A DNA stretch of 64,000 bases from Abiotrophia defectiva ATCC 49176 (GCF_000160075.2 NZ_KI535340.1:407761-471760), one strand, 5' to 3'; counted from the stretch's first letter, positions 36,866-45,920 are shown. Translations and numbers: made by a program. The notes: a model not told the origin generated them from the sequence alone.

Positions 36866-38553
36866 TGGCGGTCACCTCCCTGGCTTTGGGTCTGGACTAG
36901 GGTCCGGTAGTATGGATTGGATTGAGCCAAGTCTTGGACTGGGCCATAACCCGTTGTCTGACCATCTTCTAAGACCAAGATTTGGTCAGCAAAACGCAAG
37001 GCATTCAAGCGCTGCGAAACCATGATGACCATGAGGTCAGGCCGCGCCGCCTTTAGGCCAGACAGGAGGCGACTTTCAGTGGCATAGTCCAGAGCTGAGG
37101 TCGCATCATCAAGGATCAGGCCTTTTTTGGCCTTAAGTAAGGCTCGGGCCACAGTCAGTCTTTGCCGTTGGCCACCCGATAAATTATGACCAAAGGCTGT
37201 GACTTGGGCATCCAGTCCGCCCTTTTCGGCAACAAAGTCTGCTGCTTGAGCCAGGGCCAAGGCCTGCCATAAGTCCTGGTCACTGGCCTTGTCTTGGGCC
37301 AAGAGCAGATTAGAGCGAATGGTCCCTTTGAAGAGTTGGGCTTGTTGAGGCACCCAGGCTAAATCTTCAGCATCTGGCCCCACTAGGTTACCCTGGTCAG
37401 CTGGTAAGATACCCAGTAGGAGTTTGATTAGACTAGTCTTACCTGCCCCGGTTACCCCGGTCAGGCCCAGCCACTGGCCTTCTTGAAGCTGCAAGCTAAC
37501 CTGCTTAATGGTTGGCATGGGACTGCCTGGGTAGGTGTAGGACAGATACTGCGCCTGCCAGGTCGAATCGGAAGTGTCTCGCGTCACTTGGCTACTTGTT
37601 TTCTGGCCTGGGTCCTCTTCTGGCATAGCCAGGACTGCTTGAATTCTCTGAGCACTAATCCAGGCCTTGTTGAGGTTACCTAGGACAATGGTTGTTTTAA
37701 TCAACTCACCCAAAATCAAGGTCAGATAGTTGACTAGAGCAACTAGCGCCCCTTTGGCTAAGAGCCCTTGATCCAGAGCCCAATCCCCTTGCCAGAGGAC
37801 TAAGACCGTGGTGACATTAACGACTAGGTAAGTCAGCGGATTAGTTAGAGCTGCTAGGAAGCCGGTCTTTAATTGATGGCCAAGCAAGTTTTGATTAACC
37901 TGGTCATAAGTAGTCAGATAGCCATCTACCTGATTAAAACTCCGGATAACCCGATAACCCGCCATGCCTTCTTGGGTAACTTGGACTACTCGGTCAGTAG
38001 CTTGGCGAATCTTGGCATATCCAGGCGCTGTTAGCCCCATTAAGACTGCCAAAATCAGATATAGAACCAGAATCATGACTAAGAGATAGCTGGCCAACTG
38101 GGCATTGAGTTGCCAGGCCATATAGGCCGCCCCGAAGACAATAAAAGGTGACCGCAAGAAGAGACGGAAGAAGATATTAAGCCCCGTCTGCACTTGATAG
38201 GTGTCATTGGTCACTCGCGTAATCAAACTGGATTCCCCTAGACTCTGGCGCTGGGACTCGGACAGGCGACTAATCTTTTGATAGAGGGCCTGGGTCAATT
38301 GCCGGGTATAGCCAATGGCCGCCTTAGCCGAAAAATACTGGGCGGTAATGGCCATGAGGACACCGGCCAGGGCCAAGCCCAATAGCAAGGCAATGGAGCC
38401 CCAAATGGCACCGTCACCCGTCAAGATGCGGTCAATGATTTGGGCCACTACCAAGGGAACGGCTAATTCAAGAAGGGCTTCCGCCAACTTAAGCAAGGGC
38501 CCCAAGAGGGCAACCCCACGGTAGCCCTTAAAAAAAGACCATAAGGATTTCAT
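36862..38553 (-). CDS. Heterodimeric ABC exporter, subunit with degenerate Walker B
   Basis: A 563-residue half-exporter with six membrane helices, Walker A GVTGAGKTSLI, canonical signature LSGGQRQRLTVAR and Walker B KGLILDDATSALD, where the catalytic Glu is replaced by Asp. Paired with the downstream subunit this forms the typical one consensus, one degenerate ATP site. It overlaps mutY by 4 bp upstream and the partner gene by 4 bp downstream, so all three are translationally coupled. Confidence 0.93.
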   Translation of the reverse strand: MKSLWSFFKGYRGVALLGPLLKLAEALLELAVPLVVAQIIDRILTGDGAIWGSIALLLGLALAGVLMAITAQYFSAKAAIGYTRQLTQALYQKISRLSESQRQSLGESSLITRVTNDTYQVQTGLNIFFRLFLRSPFIVFGAAYMAWQLNAQLASYLLVMILVLYLILAVLMGLTAPGYAKIRQATDRVVQVTQEGMAGYRVIRSFNQVDGYLTTYDQVNQNLLGHQLKTGFLAALTNPLTYLVVNVTTVLVLWQGDWALDQGLLAKGALVALVNYLTLILGELIKTTIVLGNLNKAWISAQRIQAVLAMPEEDPGQKTSSQVTRDTSDSTWQAQYLSYTYPGSPMPTIKQVSLQLQEGQWLGLTGVTGAGKTSLIKLLLGILPADQGNLVGPDAEDLAWVPQQAQLFKGTIRSNLLLAQDKASDQDLWQALALAQAADFVAEKGGLDAQVTAFGHNLSGGQRQRLTVARALLKAKKGLILDDATSALDYATESRLLSGLKAARPDLMVIMVSQRLNALRFADQILVLEDGQTTGYGPVQDLAQSNPYYRTLVQTQSQGGDRQ

Positions 38554-39713
38554 CGGATGGCCTCCTTTTCATGAACTAGGACCTGCATAAGTTTCTCTTG
38601 CAAGGTAGACAAGGGTAGCTGGCCAACATCCTCTGGCGCCACCCAGCACCAGCCTTCTTGGAGGGGACCGCTTGTATCCAGCCGCAAGCCAACTAACTGT
38701 ACCTGCCAAATGCGGTGGCTGAAGACATGCTTGACTTGGCCTAGGGCTGGACTGACTACTTGGCTACTTAGGGGACTATCACCCTCTACCAGGGCCTCTT
38801 CTCTTAGCCAATCTAAGAGTGGCTCAGTCAATTCGGCCGCTGTCACTTCTTCATAGACCATGCTTTGTTCCAGCATGGGGAAGTGCCAAAGGCCCGTCAG
38901 GAGTTCAGCCTCCCCATGTCGGCGCAGGAGCCAATTGCCTTGGCTATCAAGAACAAAATAAGCGGTCAAATCATGCCGGGTTTGTTTGACTTTTTTGCTC
39001 TTGACCGGATATTGGTCAGAATCCCCAACTTGATAGGAAGCATCATAAGCAGCCAAGGGATGATTGTCTGGCCGGGGATTGCTTGGTGTCATGACACAGG
39101 CACCCAAATCCATCATGGCCTGATTAAAATCTCCCGGCCGGTCTGGGTCAATCAAAATATCCAGAATTTCCATAAAGACCTTACGACTTTTAGGCAGGGC
39201 AATATCGTCTTTGAGCCGGAAGAGGCGAGCTACAATCCGGAAGAGGTTGCCGTCCAGAGCCGGCGCCACCCTACCAAAGGCCATGGAGGCGATGGCAGCT
39301 GCCGTATAGGGGCCAATGCCTTTGAGACTTAAGAGGCTGTCAACTTGGTCAGGCATCCGACCGCCAAAGTCAGCCATAACTTGTTGAGCCGCTGCCTGCA
39401 TATTACGGACTCGGCTATAATAACCTAGTCCCTGCCAGAGATTGAGCAGGGTCTCTTCTGGCGCTTGAGCTAAGTCGGCCACTGTGGGCAAGGCCGCCAT
39501 AAAACGTTGGTAATAGGGAATAACAGTAGCCACCTGGGTTTGTTGCAACATAATCTCGCTGACCCAGATGGCATAGGGATCCTGACTCTTACGCCAGGGC
39601 AAATCACGTTTATTTTTATCGTACCAGGCTAGGAGGTCTTTCCGAAAGGCATGGACACGGGCCTGGTCCCAAGCTACCATAGCTTGAGGCCAGCTACTTC
39701 TAGAATTAGTCAT
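38550..39713 (-). CDS. mutY: A/G-specific adenine glycosylase MutY lacking Fe-S ligands
   Basis: Removes adenine mispaired with 8-oxoguanine. The 387 residues have the helix-hairpin-helix LKGIGPYTAAAIASMAFG (about 119-136), the catalytic ALDGNLFRI segment and a C-terminal NUDIX-like domain. After NQAMMDLGAC the usual four iron-sulfur cysteines are missing: the region reads VMTPSNPRPDNHPLAAYDAS, with Met, Pro, His and Asp where Cys is expected. ATG 39713 (after GGAAGG) is preferred; a longer frame to 39782 would run into the bioY terminator. It is coupled by a 4-bp overlap to the ABC exporter genes. Confidence 0.93.
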   Translation of the reverse strand: MTNSRSSWPQAMVAWDQARVHAFRKDLLAWYDKNKRDLPWRKSQDPYAIWVSEIMLQQTQVATVIPYYQRFMAALPTVADLAQAPEETLLNLWQGLGYYSRVRNMQAAAQQVMADFGGRMPDQVDSLLSLKGIGPYTAAAIASMAFGRVAPALDGNLFRIVARLFRLKDDIALPKSRKVFMEILDILIDPDRPGDFNQAMMDLGACVMTPSNPRPDNHPLAAYDASYQVGDSDQYPVKSKKVKQTRHDLTAYFVLDSQGNWLLRRHGEAELLTGLWHFPMLEQSMVYEEVTAAELTEPLLDWLREEALVEGDSPLSSQVVSPALGQVKHVFSHRIWQVQLVGLRLDTSGPLQEGWCWVAPEDVGQLPLSTLQEKLMQVLVHEKEAIR

Positions 39714-39756
39714 ATATAGAGCTTCCTTCCTACTCACATTCTCATTTATTATAACC

Positions 39757-39798
39757 AAAAAAAGCCCGAGAACCAAGTTCAATCACTTGTTTCCCGGG
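39757..39798 (-). terminator. Terminator of bioY
   Basis: CCCGAGAACCAAGT (39765-39778) pairs with ACTTGTTTCCCGGG (39785-39798) with two mismatches, followed by a run of seven U on the minus strand. Confidence 0.82.
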
Positions 39799-39809
39799 AA
39801 GGAAGATAC

Positions 39810-40352
39810 TTAGTTAAAATGACGTGTTACCACCTGCAGACGGTCTGCTAAGAAACCTGATACAACTGCTTTGAGGATATCACCTGGTACAAAGATCAAG
39901 GCAGTCGTCACTGCTTTAGTTAAATCCATATGCGCGAATTGCACGAAGCCCCAAATCCCCATGACCGTTACAATTGGAACGGTGATGATGAGGGTTCGCA
40001 AAGCATAAGAGACAAAGCTTGGCTTTTTGCCCTTGAAGATAGACAACAAGGTATAGGCAATTGGGAAGGAGAAGAGGTAACCCCCTGCTGGCCCTACAAA
40101 AGAGGCAAATCCACCGCGACCACCAGCAAATACCGGTAAGCCTACAGCCCCTAGCAATAGGTAGAGTAAGATAATCGCTAAGGCTTGTTTAGGTTTATAG
40201 ACCAAACCAATCAAGCAGAGGGCAAAAGTCTGCATGGTAATAGGTGCTGGGAAGCCCCACAAGGGGAAGGACAAATAGGAGCAGACGATTAAGACTGCCA
40301 AGCCTAAGGCCATGCGGGTTAAGACGCGAACATCTTTAAAATCATTGAACAT
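39810..40352 (-). CDS. bioY: Biotin ECF transporter S component BioY
   Basis: A 180-residue integral membrane protein with about six helices that binds biotin and works with the shared ECF energising module. The family pattern GFPAPITMQTFALCL near residue 33 and LLLGAVGLPVFAGGRGGFASFVGPAGGYLFSFP near residue 65 are present. Monocistronic. No biotin biosynthesis genes are in the window, so the cell probably depends on uptake. Confidence 0.95.
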   Translation of the reverse strand: MFNDFKDVRVLTRMALGLAVLIVCSYLSFPLWGFPAPITMQTFALCLIGLVYKPKQALAIILLYLLLGAVGLPVFAGGRGGFASFVGPAGGYLFSFPIAYTLLSIFKGKKPSFVSYALRTLIITVPIVTVMGIWGFVQFAHMDLTKAVTTALIFVPGDILKAVVSGFLADRLQVVTRHFN

Positions 40353-40406
40353 TAGAAAAACTCCTTTATTTGGGGCTAGGGCCCCTAGAATAATAGCTAT
40401 GTTATG

Positions 40407-40458
40407 AGTATAGGCAATTCGCCCCTTAATGTCAACCTATCGACAGCGTAAGGTTGAC
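40407..40458 (-). promoter_or_regulatory. bioY promoter overlapped by a BirA-like operator
   Basis: On the minus strand TTGACA (40430-40435) and TATACT (40407-40412) are 17 bp apart. The inverted repeat GTCAACCT (40431-40438) ... AGGTTGAC (40451-40458) with a 12-bp gap covers the -35, like the GTTAACC...GGTTAAC sites of BirA-type biotin repressors. Confidence 0.75.
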
Positions 40459-40499
40459 GCAAAAACAAAAAAAGAACAGGCCACCCATCCTAACCATAA

Positions 40500-40527
40500 G
40501 AAAAAGGCTGAGACCTAGATCCCAGCC
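40500..40527 (-). terminator. Terminator of the surface protein gene at 40536
   Basis: GGCTGAGA (40506-40513) pairs with TCCCAGCC (40520-40527) with one mismatch, then UUUUU on the minus strand. Confidence 0.75.
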
Positions 40528-40535
40528 CCTCCCTA

Positions 40536-41975
40536 CTATGGGTTTTGACTATTGCTTGTGCTATTAGCCGGTTGAAGCTTCAAATCTTCGCTAAGCGTCT
40601 GAATCAACTTAGGCACCAAATTGAAGGTAACACTATAGGTGGTCACTTCAGGCGCTGGGTTAGCAGTTTGACCTTGCATTTGAGCCCCTTGAGTTTCTGG
40701 ATCAGCTTGACCTTCTTGCCCCTCTTGGCTGGAGCTTGCAGAATCCACTACTGGTTTCTTTTCAGGAACGGAGATGGTTAGGCTATAGTCATGACCTTGC
40801 CAATGTTCCTGGTAGCGACTCTTGTCCAAGGCGAAAGTCTTGATAACATGGTAGGTTTGACCCGGTGCCAATTCCTTACCATAAACTTGGTTGGTTAAGA
40901 CATAGTCACTATTAATCGGATCCCCATTAATAGTTAAGACTGTATTGCCATCAACTGGCAAGAGTGTCTTCTGTGACTTGTTAGTCACATCATATTCGAC
41001 GGAAACAATCACGGCCCCATATTTAAAGTTACGGAAGGATTCTTCGTTGTAGCTATTTGGTTGGAAATCACTGACTTCCAAACGCGTAATCGTCACATCG
41101 ATACCTTCATCACTTTCCTTAAGCTTAGGCTTATCGTCAGCCAAGACTCTCTTAGTCCCCCAGTATTCTGTGGTTAGACGGTCTGGTACATGAGTGGCAG
41201 ATTCTTTGAGTGATTTAGCCGCTTCATCCTTAGCCGGCAAATACAGCAATTGCTCGTCACCCAAACTATTAACACTAATCCCGGTAATATCAGATTCGCT
41301 ACGCTTAGGAGAAACTACCTTGATATAGAAGTAGCCATCTTCCTGAACACGTTTGACTGAACTAGCGCTTAAACCAAAGACTAGGTAGCCAGACACTGTT
41401 TGACCGGCATCAATGGTCCCCTTATTGTCAGATAAGGTTTGAGCTAGGTTGCCATCCTCTGCAGGGTAGAGTTGGTAACTTGGCGATACTTCTAAACTTG
41501 CCTCGTTATAAGATAACTTAAGCTCCTCAACCGGATAATGCACGGTTTCTTTGGTCTTGTTGGTGATAGAGACGTGCATGACCACTAATCCCCCACCACC
41601 TTCTTCAAAGTTGAACTCATTCTCTAGCTCTTTTTCAAAACTATTGACCGTGTAGAGTCTCAGCATATCCACTGTCACGGCAAAGTTCTGTTGGTCTGCC
41701 TTAAAATCATCATCTGTTTGGTAGAAGGCTTGGGGATTAATTTTTACCTGACTATTTTGCTTGAGCAATTCTTCTAATTGATTGTAGGCCTCACGACTAA
41801 CCGAGGTATCCGCCTCTTGGAAGGAAGAGCTAGACTCGGCTGGGTCTACCATCTTGACTTGGCCACTGGAAGACGACTCAGTCTGAGCACTGACTAAGAG
41901 TGCGCCTTGGCTCAAGCCGGTCGCTAGGGCTAGACCCAATAGGGTCACACGTTTGAATACTTGTTTTACTGACAT
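40536..41975 (-). CDS. Secreted DUF5068-like surface protein
   Basis: A 479-residue exported protein. The signal peptide (about 1-30, MSVKQVFKRVTLLGLALATG then LLVSAQ) is followed by a Ser/Glu-rich linker and two similar beta-sandwich-like domains, each with an LVVMHVSITNKTKETVHYP or VIVSVEYDVTNKSQKTLLP strand, as in DUF5067/DUF5068 telokin-like proteins. A Gln/Gly/Ser-rich stretch near the C-terminus contains SQEGQEGQADPETQ. No sortase motif. The start is taken at ATG 41975, 7 bp after the AI-2E permease stop; a longer frame would overlap that gene. Function unknown. Confidence 0.75.
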   Translation of the reverse strand: MSVKQVFKRVTLLGLALATGLSQGALLVSAQTESSSSGQVKMVDPAESSSSFQEADTSVSREAYNQLEELLKQNSQVKINPQAFYQTDDDFKADQQNFAVTVDMLRLYTVNSFEKELENEFNFEEGGGGLVVMHVSITNKTKETVHYPVEELKLSYNEASLEVSPSYQLYPAEDGNLAQTLSDNKGTIDAGQTVSGYLVFGLSASSVKRVQEDGYFYIKVVSPKRSESDITGISVNSLGDEQLLYLPAKDEAAKSLKESATHVPDRLTTEYWGTKRVLADDKPKLKESDEGIDVTITRLEVSDFQPNSYNEESFRNFKYGAVIVSVEYDVTNKSQKTLLPVDGNTVLTINGDPINSDYVLTNQVYGKELAPGQTYHVIKTFALDKSRYQEHWQGHDYSLTISVPEKKPVVDSASSSQEGQEGQADPETQGAQMQGQTANPAPEVTTYSVTFNLVPKLIQTLSEDLKLQPANSTSNSQNP

Positions 41976-41982
41976 CCTATCA

Positions 41983-43188
41983 CTACTTTCTTTCATTGCT
42001 AGCAAGTTCTTGGCTAGTTTGGTCTGTTGGAGCTTGGATAGCTTCTTTGGGACCATATGCCCCAGAACGCTCACGATATAATTCATAAAACTCACCCACA
42101 ATTACCTTGATAACGGCGTAACCTGGCACCCCTAGGATGACCCCGACTAAACCGAAGGCCTTACCAGCAGATAAGAGAACAATCAGAATTGTCACCGGAT
42201 GAATCTTGAGGTTATTACCCAAAACTTGTGGGGCAATAAAACGTCCTTCGATGGTTTGCTCGACCATCATGACAATGGCCACCTTCAGGACCATAACAGG
42301 ACTGGTAATCAAGGCAATGATAAAGGCCGGAATCACTGCGATGAAGGATCCAAGGAAGGGAATAATATTGAGGAAACCAGACACGACCCCAAGGGCAATA
42401 GCATAGTCTAGCCCGACAATACTGTAACCAATAGAGAACATAATGGCAACACAGATTGCCACAATAATTTGGCCCCGAATATATTGGGCCACTTGATAGT
42501 GTCCTTGATACATCATACGAGATGCCATGGCACGGTGCTTAGTCGGCACGAATTTCAGAATATAATCGCCCAAACGCTGACCATCTGCCAAGAGATAATA
42601 GAGAATAATTGGCACGGTCAAGAGCCCCATAATGACGGAGGTCACTGCCCCTACCACGGATCCTAAACTACCGAAGGTCGAAGAAGCGAAACGACTCAGC
42701 TGCTCCGCCATACTGCGGAAATCAAAACCATCTAGGAAGGACTGTAGTCGTTGGGTGACTTCCTTATTCTCAGTCAGAAAAGGTGACTGATACAACATAT
42801 GGTAGATTTCATCATAGTACTTAGGCAAACTACGAGCAAAGCTCAGAATTTGGGTCTGTAAGGTCGGCACAAGGGAGGCAATTCCCCAAGCTGACAATAG
42901 AATTAAGCCAATAAAAATAGCCCAAATGGCCCACTGGCGATTCATTCCCCGCGCTTGCAATCGATCTACTAGTGGATAAAGCAGATAATAGAGGACACCT
43001 GAGGTAATGATAGGGAAAGCCGCCACATCAATGACCACCCCGATTGGCGCGAAAACGTGTGTAATTCTAGTAAAGACCCAAATAATTAATAAAACCAATA
43101 GCAAAATCAGAAGACTGACTACCATCTGGCTATTTAGGAATTGACGGGTAAACCAAGACGACTGGCGTTTTGGTGTGTGTTCTTGCAT
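41983..43188 (-). CDS. AI-2E family (PF01594) transporter
   Basis: A 401-residue membrane protein with about eight helices, including the LLTVPIILYYLLADGQRL and ALGVVSGFLNIIPFLGSFIAVIPAF blocks typical of the family. Members export solutes or act as Na/H or AI-2-related carriers; the substrate is not shown by the sequence. It is directly upstream of, and 7 bp from, the secreted DUF5068-like gene, so the two are probably one operon. AAGGAGGG precedes the ATG. Confidence 0.92.
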   Translation of the reverse strand: MQEHTPKRQSSWFTRQFLNSQMVVSLLILLLVLLIIWVFTRITHVFAPIGVVIDVAAFPIITSGVLYYLLYPLVDRLQARGMNRQWAIWAIFIGLILLSAWGIASLVPTLQTQILSFARSLPKYYDEIYHMLYQSPFLTENKEVTQRLQSFLDGFDFRSMAEQLSRFASSTFGSLGSVVGAVTSVIMGLLTVPIILYYLLADGQRLGDYILKFVPTKHRAMASRMMYQGHYQVAQYIRGQIIVAICVAIMFSIGYSIVGLDYAIALGVVSGFLNIIPFLGSFIAVIPAFIIALITSPVMVLKVAIVMMVEQTIEGRFIAPQVLGNNLKIHPVTILIVLLSAGKAFGLVGVILGVPGYAVIKVIVGEFYELYRERSGAYGPKEAIQAPTDQTSQELASNERK

Positions 43189-43307
43189 AGAACTCCCTCC
43201 TTGAAATTTCTGTCATCTTATTCTACCATAAGGATAGGTGCCTTGTCTTAGATTTATACACGGCTAAGGCTATAAAACTCAAATCATTTGCGAAAGGACC
43301 TGATTTT

Positions 43308-44333
43308 ATGACGGAAACCTATATCCTAGGTGGCTACACTAAGGGGCGCAACCAAGGAATTTCAAGCCTTGACTTTGACCCTGTTACTGGCCATTTAAGC
43401 GAGCCACAGCTGATTGCTAAACTCAATCAACCTACTTTTCTAGCCTATGCCAAGGAAAGTGGCACCCTTTTCGCCCTTCACCGTGGTCAGGAAGAAAGTG
43501 GCTTGGTAGCCTTTAGACACCAGGGTAAGGACTGGCAGGAGGTCAGTCGCCTACTCAATACCAAAATCCCTGGTTGCCATCTAGCAGTCCATGAAGCTAG
43601 TCAAACCGTCTATGTTGCTAATTACCATGAAGGCTCCGTTGATAGCTACCATTATGACCAGGCTGTCTTAAGTCCTTTCGAACGCCACGAACATGTGGGA
43701 TCTAGCGTTCACCCTAATCAAGCCAGTGCCCATATCCATTTTGTCGGCTTAAATCCTGAGGGCGACCTGCTCTATGTCTGCGATTTGGGCAGTGACAAAA
43801 TATATGTCTATGACGTAACCCCTAGCTCTGGTGCCCTCAGCTTGGTTCAGAGCTTTACCTGTCCACCAGGAACTGGTCCTCGTCACCTAGTCTTTCATCC
43901 GAGTCAAAATCTAGTATATGTCATTGGCGAGCTGGCTAATAGCCTTCTAACTCTAGTCCTTGATTCAAGCGGTCAACTTAGCTTGGTCCATCAGCTGGAC
44001 ATTCTAGATCCTGAATTTTTAGAATCTGCCGCTAGTGCTGCCATTCGCATCAGCCAGGACGGTCGTTTTCTCTATACTTCCAGCCGCTTCCATGATGTCA
44101 TCTGCGTCTTTTCTTTGGCCGCCCCTCAACAGCCTCTTAAGATTCAAGAAATTGCCAGTGGCGGACAGATTCCACGGGACTTCGTTCTAAGCCAAGACCA
44201 GACTTACCTCCTTGTGCCCCACCAAGACACTGACCATATCGCTGTCTTCAGTCGCGATGCTGACAGTGGACTTGTCACCTTCATCGAGGCAGAGACCCAG
44301 GCGCCTGAATGTGTCTGTATCTATCCTATCTAA
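43308..44333 (+). CDS. Lactonase family seven-bladed beta-propeller protein (6-phosphogluconolactonase-like)
   Basis: A 341-residue PF10282 protein; family members include YbhE-type 6-phosphogluconolactonases of the pentose phosphate pathway. It shows repeated propeller strands, the start ETYILGGYTKGRNQGI and the conserved TGPRHLVFHPSQNLVYVIGEL segment near residue 192. There are no other pentose phosphate genes adjacent. Lactonase activity is likely but the exact substrate is not certain. Own terminator downstream. Confidence 0.9.
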   Translation: MTETYILGGYTKGRNQGISSLDFDPVTGHLSEPQLIAKLNQPTFLAYAKESGTLFALHRGQEESGLVAFRHQGKDWQEVSRLLNTKIPGCHLAVHEASQTVYVANYHEGSVDSYHYDQAVLSPFERHEHVGSSVHPNQASAHIHFVGLNPEGDLLYVCDLGSDKIYVYDVTPSSGALSLVQSFTCPPGTGPRHLVFHPSQNLVYVIGELANSLLTLVLDSSGQLSLVHQLDILDPEFLESAASAAIRISQDGRFLYTSSRFHDVICVFSLAAPQQPLKIQEIASGGQIPRDFVLSQDQTYLLVPHQDTDHIAVFSRDADSGLVTFIEAETQAPECVCIYPI

Positions 44334-44344
44334 CTTTGATATTA

Positions 44345-44386
44345 AAAATGTCTGGAACCCTTAATAGGTTCCAGACATTTTTTATT
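44345..44386. terminator. Terminator between the lactonase gene and uppP
   Basis: AAAATGTCTGGAACC (44345-44359) pairs with GGTTCCAGACATTTT (44367-44381), then UUU. It faces both convergent genes. Confidence 0.9.
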
Positions 44387-45224
44387 TGCCTTTAAATACT
44401 CCTAAGAAGTAGAGCACTGCTACTAAAATCCCCAAGGCTACGCGGTAGTAACCGAAGACCTTGAAGTCGTGTTTCTTGATATAACCCAAGAGGAAGTTGA
44501 TGACTAAGAGGGATACCCCGAAGGCAATCAACATCCCTAAGATAAGATAAGTCGCTTCAGCCGCTGTATAGTGGAAGCCAAACTTCACTAACTTGAGGAA
44601 GCTTGCCCCAAACATGACGGGGATACTCATGAAGAAGGAGAATTCAGTCGCTACATAGCGTTTGGTTCCCATTAAGAGCGCCCCGATAATAGTAGCTCCA
44701 GAACGAGAAGTCCCTGGCACCAAGGCCAAGCACTGCCATAGCCCCATGAGGGCAGCATCTTTATAGCTAATGGCTTCTAAGCTATTGATACGGCTCGCTT
44801 TAGCTTTACGCTTGCCGGATTCCACCCAGATAAAGGCTAAACCGTAGACGGTAAAAGTAATCGCATAGACCCATGGCTTGTCGAAGTATTGGTCCATTAA
44901 GTCATCTAAGAGGAAACCCAGAACAAAGGCTGGCATAGTCGCCACAATCACCTTAGACCATAAAACCCAGGTGTTTTTCTTTTCTGCTGCTGACTTGCTT
45001 GGCGACAGCGGATTAAGTTTGTGGAAGAAGACCACCATTACTGCCAAGATAGCCCCCAACTGAATGACCACAAAGAACATATCCGTAAAGGCTTTGTTTA
45101 ATTGTAGTGGCATAAAAGCATCCACTAAACGCATATGTCCAGTCGAAGAAATCGGTAGCCATTCGGTAATCCCCTCAACAATCCCAAGGATGATTACCTT
45201 CACTAATTCTATAATTCCATTCAT
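44382..45224 (-). CDS. uppP: Undecaprenyl-diphosphatase UppP (BacA-type)
   Basis: Dephosphorylates undecaprenyl diphosphate to recycle the cell-wall lipid carrier; confers some bacitracin tolerance. The 280 residues have about eight helices, GIVEGITEWLPISSTGHM near residue 14-31 and the catalytic LVPGTSRSGATI near residue 165-180. Monocistronic, with a TATAAT -10 (45257-45262 on the minus strand). Confidence 0.96.
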   Translation of the reverse strand: MNGIIELVKVIILGIVEGITEWLPISSTGHMRLVDAFMPLQLNKAFTDMFFVVIQLGAILAVMVVFFHKLNPLSPSKSAAEKKNTWVLWSKVIVATMPAFVLGFLLDDLMDQYFDKPWVYAITFTVYGLAFIWVESGKRKAKASRINSLEAISYKDAALMGLWQCLALVPGTSRSGATIIGALLMGTKRYVATEFSFFMSIPVMFGASFLKLVKFGFHYTAAEATYLILGMLIAFGVSLLVINFLLGYIKKHDFKVFGYYRVALGILVAVLYFLGVFKGK

Positions 45225-45284
45225 ATTTTAAGTCCTTTCTCTATAAGCTATCACCCATTATACACCATCTTGGCATTAAATGCA

Positions 45285-45314
45285 TTGAACTTCTCGCAAA
45301 GAATGTGGTATGAT
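45285..45314 (+). promoter_or_regulatory. Promoter of the PTS IIA gene
   Basis: TTGAAC (45285-45290) and an extended -10 TGG-TATGAT (45309-45314) are 18 bp apart, about 42 bp before the ATG. Confidence 0.75.
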
Positions 45315-45355
45315 AAGGACAAGAAATAAATTTCAAACACAAAGGAGATAGGATC

Positions 45356-45862
45356 ATGTTTGGATTTTTCAAAAAGAAAAAAGAAGAAGCGGCTCCCGTT
45401 TCAAAAGAAGTAACACTCTACGCTGTCGCTGATGGCCAATTGATCAACATCGAAGAAGTAAACGACATCGTCTTCGCGCAAAAAATGATGGGTGATGGCT
45501 TCGCAATCGTCCCTTCTAATGGTGAAATTTCTGCGCCTGTTGCAGGTGAAGTGGTCAATGTCTTCCCTACTAAACACGCAGTTGGCTTCAAGTCTGGTGC
45601 CTTAGAAGTTTTACTCCACATGGGGATTGATACGGTGGCACTTAACGGTGGCCCATTCGACACCAAGGTTTCTGACGCTCAACACGTTGATGCTAACACC
45701 CTAGTATCAAGCGTTGACTTAGATCAGTTAGCAGCTGAAGGCAAAGACAATGCCATGATCGTGATTTTCACTAATGGTAATGATTTAGTAGAAAGCTTCG
45801 AACTCACTGCTTCAGGTCAAGTAAGTCGTGGCCAAGAAATTGGTAAATTAATCTTAAAATAA
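45356..45862 (+). CDS. crr: Stand-alone PTS glucose-type EIIA domain protein
   Basis: A 168-residue EIIA-Glc protein: residues 20-168 match the EIIA-Glc/GamP domain, with the phosphorylatable His in LEVLLHMGIDTVALNG (about residue 87) and a second conserved His in KHAVGFKSG. It begins with a basic FKKKKEEA segment. It takes phosphate from HPr and passes it to glucose- or sucrose-type EIIBC permeases; these are not in the window. Own promoter and terminator. Confidence 0.93.
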   Translation: MFGFFKKKKEEAAPVSKEVTLYAVADGQLINIEEVNDIVFAQKMMGDGFAIVPSNGEISAPVAGEVVNVFPTKHAVGFKSGALEVLLHMGIDTVALNGGPFDTKVSDAQHVDANTLVSSVDLDQLAAEGKDNAMIVIFTNGNDLVESFELTASGQVSRGQEIGKLILK

Positions 45863-45876
45863 GCGCAAGCTGTTAG

Positions 45877-45906
45877 GAGCTAGGGATAATCCCTAGCTCT
45901 TTTTTG
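45877..45906 (+). terminator. Terminator of the PTS IIA gene
   Basis: GAGCTAGGGA (45877-45886) pairs with TCCCTAGCTC (45890-45899), then seven U. Confidence 0.92.
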
Positions 45907-45920
45907 ATTTGTTGATTATC

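Noticed and set aside
41983-43188. AI-2 exporter partner of luxS
   Set aside because: The family name AI-2E does not prove AI-2 transport, and the gene is 27 kb from luxS with a different partner.
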